Of a stretch of DNA of 64,000 nt, positions 61,021 to 64,000 are shown in pieces. This DNA is from Curtobacterium flaccumfaciens (lineage in GTDB: Bacteria > Actinomycetota > Actinomycetes > Actinomycetales > Microbacteriaceae), in contig CP121450.1 of NCBI GenBank assembly GCA_029689965.1, forward strand, positions 2,914,001-2,978,000, in the 5' to 3' direction. A program made the translations under genes and the position numbers. The first letter of the stretch is position 1; every line of letters begins with the position of its first letter. Below the pieces are notes generated by a model. That model worked only from the letters and a program-made list of their open reading frames with translations, was not told where the DNA came from and ran no database searches.

Positions 61021-62304
61021 CTAACTGCCGCTGCTGGTGGCCGTCTTGAGGGCCGCCTGCATGTCCTTCAGGGCTTCGTCGACGCTCTTGGATCCCTTCA
61101 GGGCGGCGTACGTGTTGTCCTGGATGGCCTTCGTCACGGCCGGGTAGAACGGCGTCACCGGGCGCGGTTCCGCCGACTCGATGGACTTCAGCAGCGTCGG
61201 CAGGTACGGCAGCTTCGAGGTCAGCTCGGAGTCCGTGTAGAGGTCACCGACGACCGGGGCGAGCGAGCCCTGCGTCGCGAAGAACTTCTGTGTCTCGTTC
61301 GAGGTGAGGAACTCGAGGAAGTCGTGCGCCGTCGCCTTGTGCTTCGAGTACACGCTGATCGCGGCGTTGTGCCCGCCCAGGGTCGACGCTCCGACGCCGT
61401 CCTTGCCGGGGATCGGCGCGATGCCGAACGTGTCCTTCACCTTGCTCGACCCGTCGGTCTTCGCCAGGTTGTACACGTACGGCCAGTTGCGCAGGAACAG
61501 CAGCTTCCCGTTCTCGAACGCGGTGCGGCCCTGCTCCTCCTGGTAGGTGATCGCCTCGGCCGGGATGTTCCCGTCCTTGAAGGCGTCGACCAGGTTCTGC
61601 AGACCGGCCTTGGCGTCGGCGGTGTCGACGTCCGGCGAGCCGCTCTTGTTGAGCACCGAACCGCCCGAACCGTTGATCGCCTCGGAGGCGTTCACGGTCA
61701 GGCCCTCGTACTTCGCGAACTGCCCGGCGTAGCAGCCGATCCCGGCCTGCTTGGCGATGTCGCAGTCCTTCATCATCTCCGCCCACGTGGTCGGAGGCGT
61801 CTTGACGAGGTCCTTGCGGTAGTACAGCAGGGCACCGTCCGACGTCTGCGGCGCCGCGTAGAGGGTGTTGTTGTACGTCGCGGTCTTGACCGTGGCCGGC
61901 AGGAGCTTCGACGTGTCGAGCTTCATCTTGCCGGTGAGCGGCACGAGCCAGCTCTTCGCCGCGAACTCCGCGGTCCAGACGACGTCGACGTCGACCACGT
62001 CGTAGTTGTCGTCCTTCGCCTGGAAGTGCTGCACGAGGTCGTCGTGCTGCTGGTCGGCCTGGTCGGACTGCTCCTTGAAGGTGACCTTCTCGTCGGGGTG
62101 GGCCTTGTTCCACTTCGCGATCAGGGGCCGGACCACGTTGGAGTTGTCCTTGCCCTGCACGTACGTGATCGGGCCCCGGCTGTCCTGCCCGTTCTGCGCG
62201 GTGTTCGACGCCGAGCTCCCGCTCGAGCAACCGGTGAGCACGAGGCCGATGACCGCGACCCCCGCAACCGATGCGAACCGCACCTTGGCGCGTGTTGTCT
62301 TCAC
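61021..62304 (-). CDS. Sugar ABC transporter solute-binding lipoprotein
   Basis: Extracellular binding protein, family 1. Signal peptide with lipobox GLVLTGCSSG at residues ~20-29, then NVVRPLIAKWNKAHPDEKVT, YNNTLYAAPQTSDGALLYYR and the C-terminal KGSKSVDEALKDMQAALK. 427 residues, intact, GTG start. Resembles trehalose/maltose-type binding proteins, but the ligand cannot be fixed. First gene of the operon; the ATPase is not in the window and may be a shared MsiK-like protein. Confidence 0.9.
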   Translation of the reverse strand: MKTTRAKVRFASVAGVAVIGLVLTGCSSGSSASNTAQNGQDSRGPITYVQGKDNSNVVRPLIAKWNKAHPDEKVTFKEQSDQADQQHDDLVQHFQAKDDNYDVVDVDVVWTAEFAAKSWLVPLTGKMKLDTSKLLPATVKTATYNNTLYAAPQTSDGALLYYRKDLVKTPPTTWAEMMKDCDIAKQAGIGCYAGQFAKYEGLTVNASEAINGSGGSVLNKSGSPDVDTADAKAGLQNLVDAFKDGNIPAEAITYQEEQGRTAFENGKLLFLRNWPYVYNLAKTDGSSKVKDTFGIAPIPGKDGVGASTLGGHNAAISVYSKHKATAHDFLEFLTSNETQKFFATQGSLAPVVGDLYTDSELTSKLPYLPTLLKSIESAEPRPVTPFYPAVTKAIQDNTYAALKGSKSVDEALKDMQAALKTATSSGS

Positions 62305-62431
62305 AGTGTCGTCTCCACAGTGTTCGTCTCCTCATCGAGATCACCAGGTGACGCCGATCGGGTGACGACGACGCTGCCTGGAGCAGGCGGCGCTGCCTGC
62401 TGCTGGAGGAAGCTACGCCCGCTCACAGACA

Positions 62432-62449
62432 TTCGCAACCGGTTGCAAA
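62432..62449. promoter_or_regulatory. LacI-family operator of the sugar ABC operon
   Basis: TTCGCAACCGGTTGCAAA, with a perfect 12-bp palindrome GCAACCGGTTGC (62435-62446) centred on CG, the LacI-family operator form. It lies 128 bases upstream of the binding-protein start, in the only sizeable gap upstream of the operon. Confidence 0.75.
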
Positions 62450-62595
62450 GATTCCGTGACCTGCTCGTGACCTGCCCGTTCGTCCGGCCGTGCGGAGTTC
62501 CGCACGTTCACCGCCACCCGCGCGCGCTGCTGTTGTCCCTGCTCCGCACCGGCCGTAGCGTCCACGACCATGGCCCCCTCTCCGCCGGTACCACC

Positions 62596-63886
62596 GTGCC
62601 CGCACCCCGCCGGGTGATCGGCGTCGACCTCGATGCTCCGCTTCCCCGCCTGGTCGCGGACCGGACCGGTTCGTCCGCGATGGTGATCGGCTACCGCGAC
62701 GGACACCCGACCGGCACGCTCGACGTCCTGCTGACCGACGACCCCGACGATGCGACGCGTGCGCTCCACGCGCTGCAGGAGACCGTCCTCGCCGACGTCC
62801 CGTCGGTACCCGACGACGCGTTGCCGACAATCTCCGTCGTGGTGTCCACCGTGGTCGACCGCGTCGAGGACCTCGGCAGACTGCTCGACGTCCTCGAGCG
62901 GCTCGACTACCCGCGGCACGAGGTGATCCTCGTCGACAACCGCGTCTCGCTGCCGGACATCGACGCCCTCCCGGCCCTGCTCGAGGGCCGCGACGTCCGT
63001 CTGGTCACCGAACGCCGTCCGGGCCTCTCCGCCGGCCGGAACGCCGGTGTCGCGGCCGCGCGCGGCGACGTGGTCGCCTTCACCGACGACGACGTCCGCG
63101 TCGACCCGCGGTGGCTCCGCGCGATCGGCTCACGCTTCGTCCGCGAGCCCGGCCTCGACGCCGTGACGGGCGTGATCCTCCCGAGCGAACTGGCCACGCC
63201 GGCCCAGATCTGGTACGAGGCGTACTACGGCGGCTTCAGCGCGGAACGCACGTTCGCCCCGGTGACCATCGTCCCGACGACGTCCCGGCACGATGCGTCA
63301 CGCCCGCGTCTCCGCCGTCACGCCGTCGGGCGAGGTCCGCAAGCGCTTCGCCGTGTACGGCATCGGCGCGTACGGCGCCGGCGCGAACATGGCGTACCGT
63401 CGTTCGCTCATCGAGAGTGTCGGCGGCTTCGACACCACGCTCGGTGCCGGGTCCCCGGCCCGTGGCGGTGAGGACCTCGCGATGTTCATCGAGACCCTCT
63501 GGCGCGGCGGGCGCATCGGCTTCGAGCCCCGCGCGGTCGTGCACCACCGGCACCGCCAGACCGTCGAGGACCTCCACGCGCAGCTGCACGGCAACGGCGT
63601 CGGGTTCACCGCGCTGATGTGTGCGCTCGCCGCCAAGGACCGCCGGCACCTCGCCGTCCTCGCACGCCTGGTGCCGCTCGCCGCGAAGGTGAAGTCGAAG
63701 CAGATGGTCTCGCGCCTCGCCGGCCGTCGCGACGCCGCGACCGACGTCGCGAACGATGCCTCCACCACCCGGATCCCCCGGACGCTGGCGTACCACGAAC
63801 TGCGCGGGTTCCCCGCGGGGCCGGCTGCATGGCTCCGCAGCCGTCGCCGGTGGCGCGACGTCGAGGCAGGGCGGTTCCGGCCGTAG
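62596..63886 (+). CDS. Family 2 glycosyltransferase, one frameshift
   Basis: GT-A fold glycosyltransferase. ISVVVSTVVDRVEDLGRLL, EVILVDNRVSLPD, RPGLSAGRNAGVAAARGDVV, DXD-like AFTDDDVRVDPRWL, then after a frame change near 63290 AGANMAYRRSLIESVGGFD and GGEDLAMFIETLWRGG. About 429 residues if translated from GTG at 62596; that start is uncertain as no ribosome binding site is evident. Likely involved in cell-surface polysaccharide; acceptor unknown. The last ~110 bases of the window hold no clear gene. Confidence 0.8.
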
Positions 63887-64000
63887 CGGAGACCGGTGCG
63901 CGAAGCCGCGCCGGAGCCCCGCGGCGACCGGGCGGACGCCCAGCGCGGATGCTCAGCGGCGGTCAGCGCGAGGCGAGCCTACCCGCGACGTAGCGCCACG

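Noticed and set aside
63963-64000. Possible C-terminus of a minus-strand gene (WRYVAGRLASR then stop)
   Set aside because: Only 38 bases are inside the window, too little to support a gene.

Overview
The window is about 71% GC and carries a gene order typical of Actinobacteria in the family Microbacteriaceae. Runs seen include frr-pyrH-tsf-rpsB, xerC-dprA-comM-yraN, rnhB-lepB-rplS, trmD-rimM-khpA-rpsP, ftsY/smc/mutM/rnc/rpmF/coaD/recG/rsmD, ddl-gpsA-plsC-murA-leuD-leuC, plus lsr2, DUF2469 and DUF3515. My best guess for the genus is Curtobacterium. Gene repertoire supports this, and so does an operon expected to make the cyclohexanecarboxyl-CoA primer of omega-cyclohexyl fatty acids, lipids reported from Curtobacterium pusillum.

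Layout: 1-3357 translation genes; 3630-6303 sugar transporter and M23 peptidase; 6463-13619 recombination, DNA uptake, nucleoid and secretion genes ending in rplS; 13796-16835 map and the trmD-rpsP operon; 17004-24395 a four-gene operon (EPSP synthase-like/acyl-CoA ligase fusion, acyl-CoA dehydrogenase, enoyl reductase, dienoyl-CoA reductase-like flavoenzyme) matching the cyclohexanecarboxyl-CoA pathway; 24523-33267 YbdK-like ligase, ffh, lipB-lipA, ftsY and terC behind a manganese riboswitch; 33437-43492 smc to rsmD; 43764-51901 thiL, ddl, phospholipid, murA and leuCD genes; 52083-56594 FUSC protein, phosphatase, two crcB genes, RidA, two tRNA-Glu genes and a DUF72 protein; 56669-62304 an MBL hydrolase and a sugar ABC operon with its LacI regulator; 62596-63886 a glycosyltransferase.

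About 38 of some 65 protein genes are interrupted by single-base indels, nearly 60 events in all, including essential genes such as lepB, rplS, ffh, ftsY and murA. Most are one base missing from a G or C run, and seven are an extra A inside GAGCT on the + strand. In genes where I counted, restoring these bases gives family-typical lengths. I therefore read them as sequencing or assembly error and annotate full-length genes, giving the approximate position of each shift.

Intergenic gaps, mostly at 3' ends and between convergent genes, hold several repeat families: long near-perfect palindromes sharing the core GGAGGCGCGG, a 19-bp tandem array, a GTCGTACGAC array, a CGAGACTCGG family and GC-rich minisatellites. 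These and the fused EPSPS-like/ligase gene are the least conventional parts of the window.
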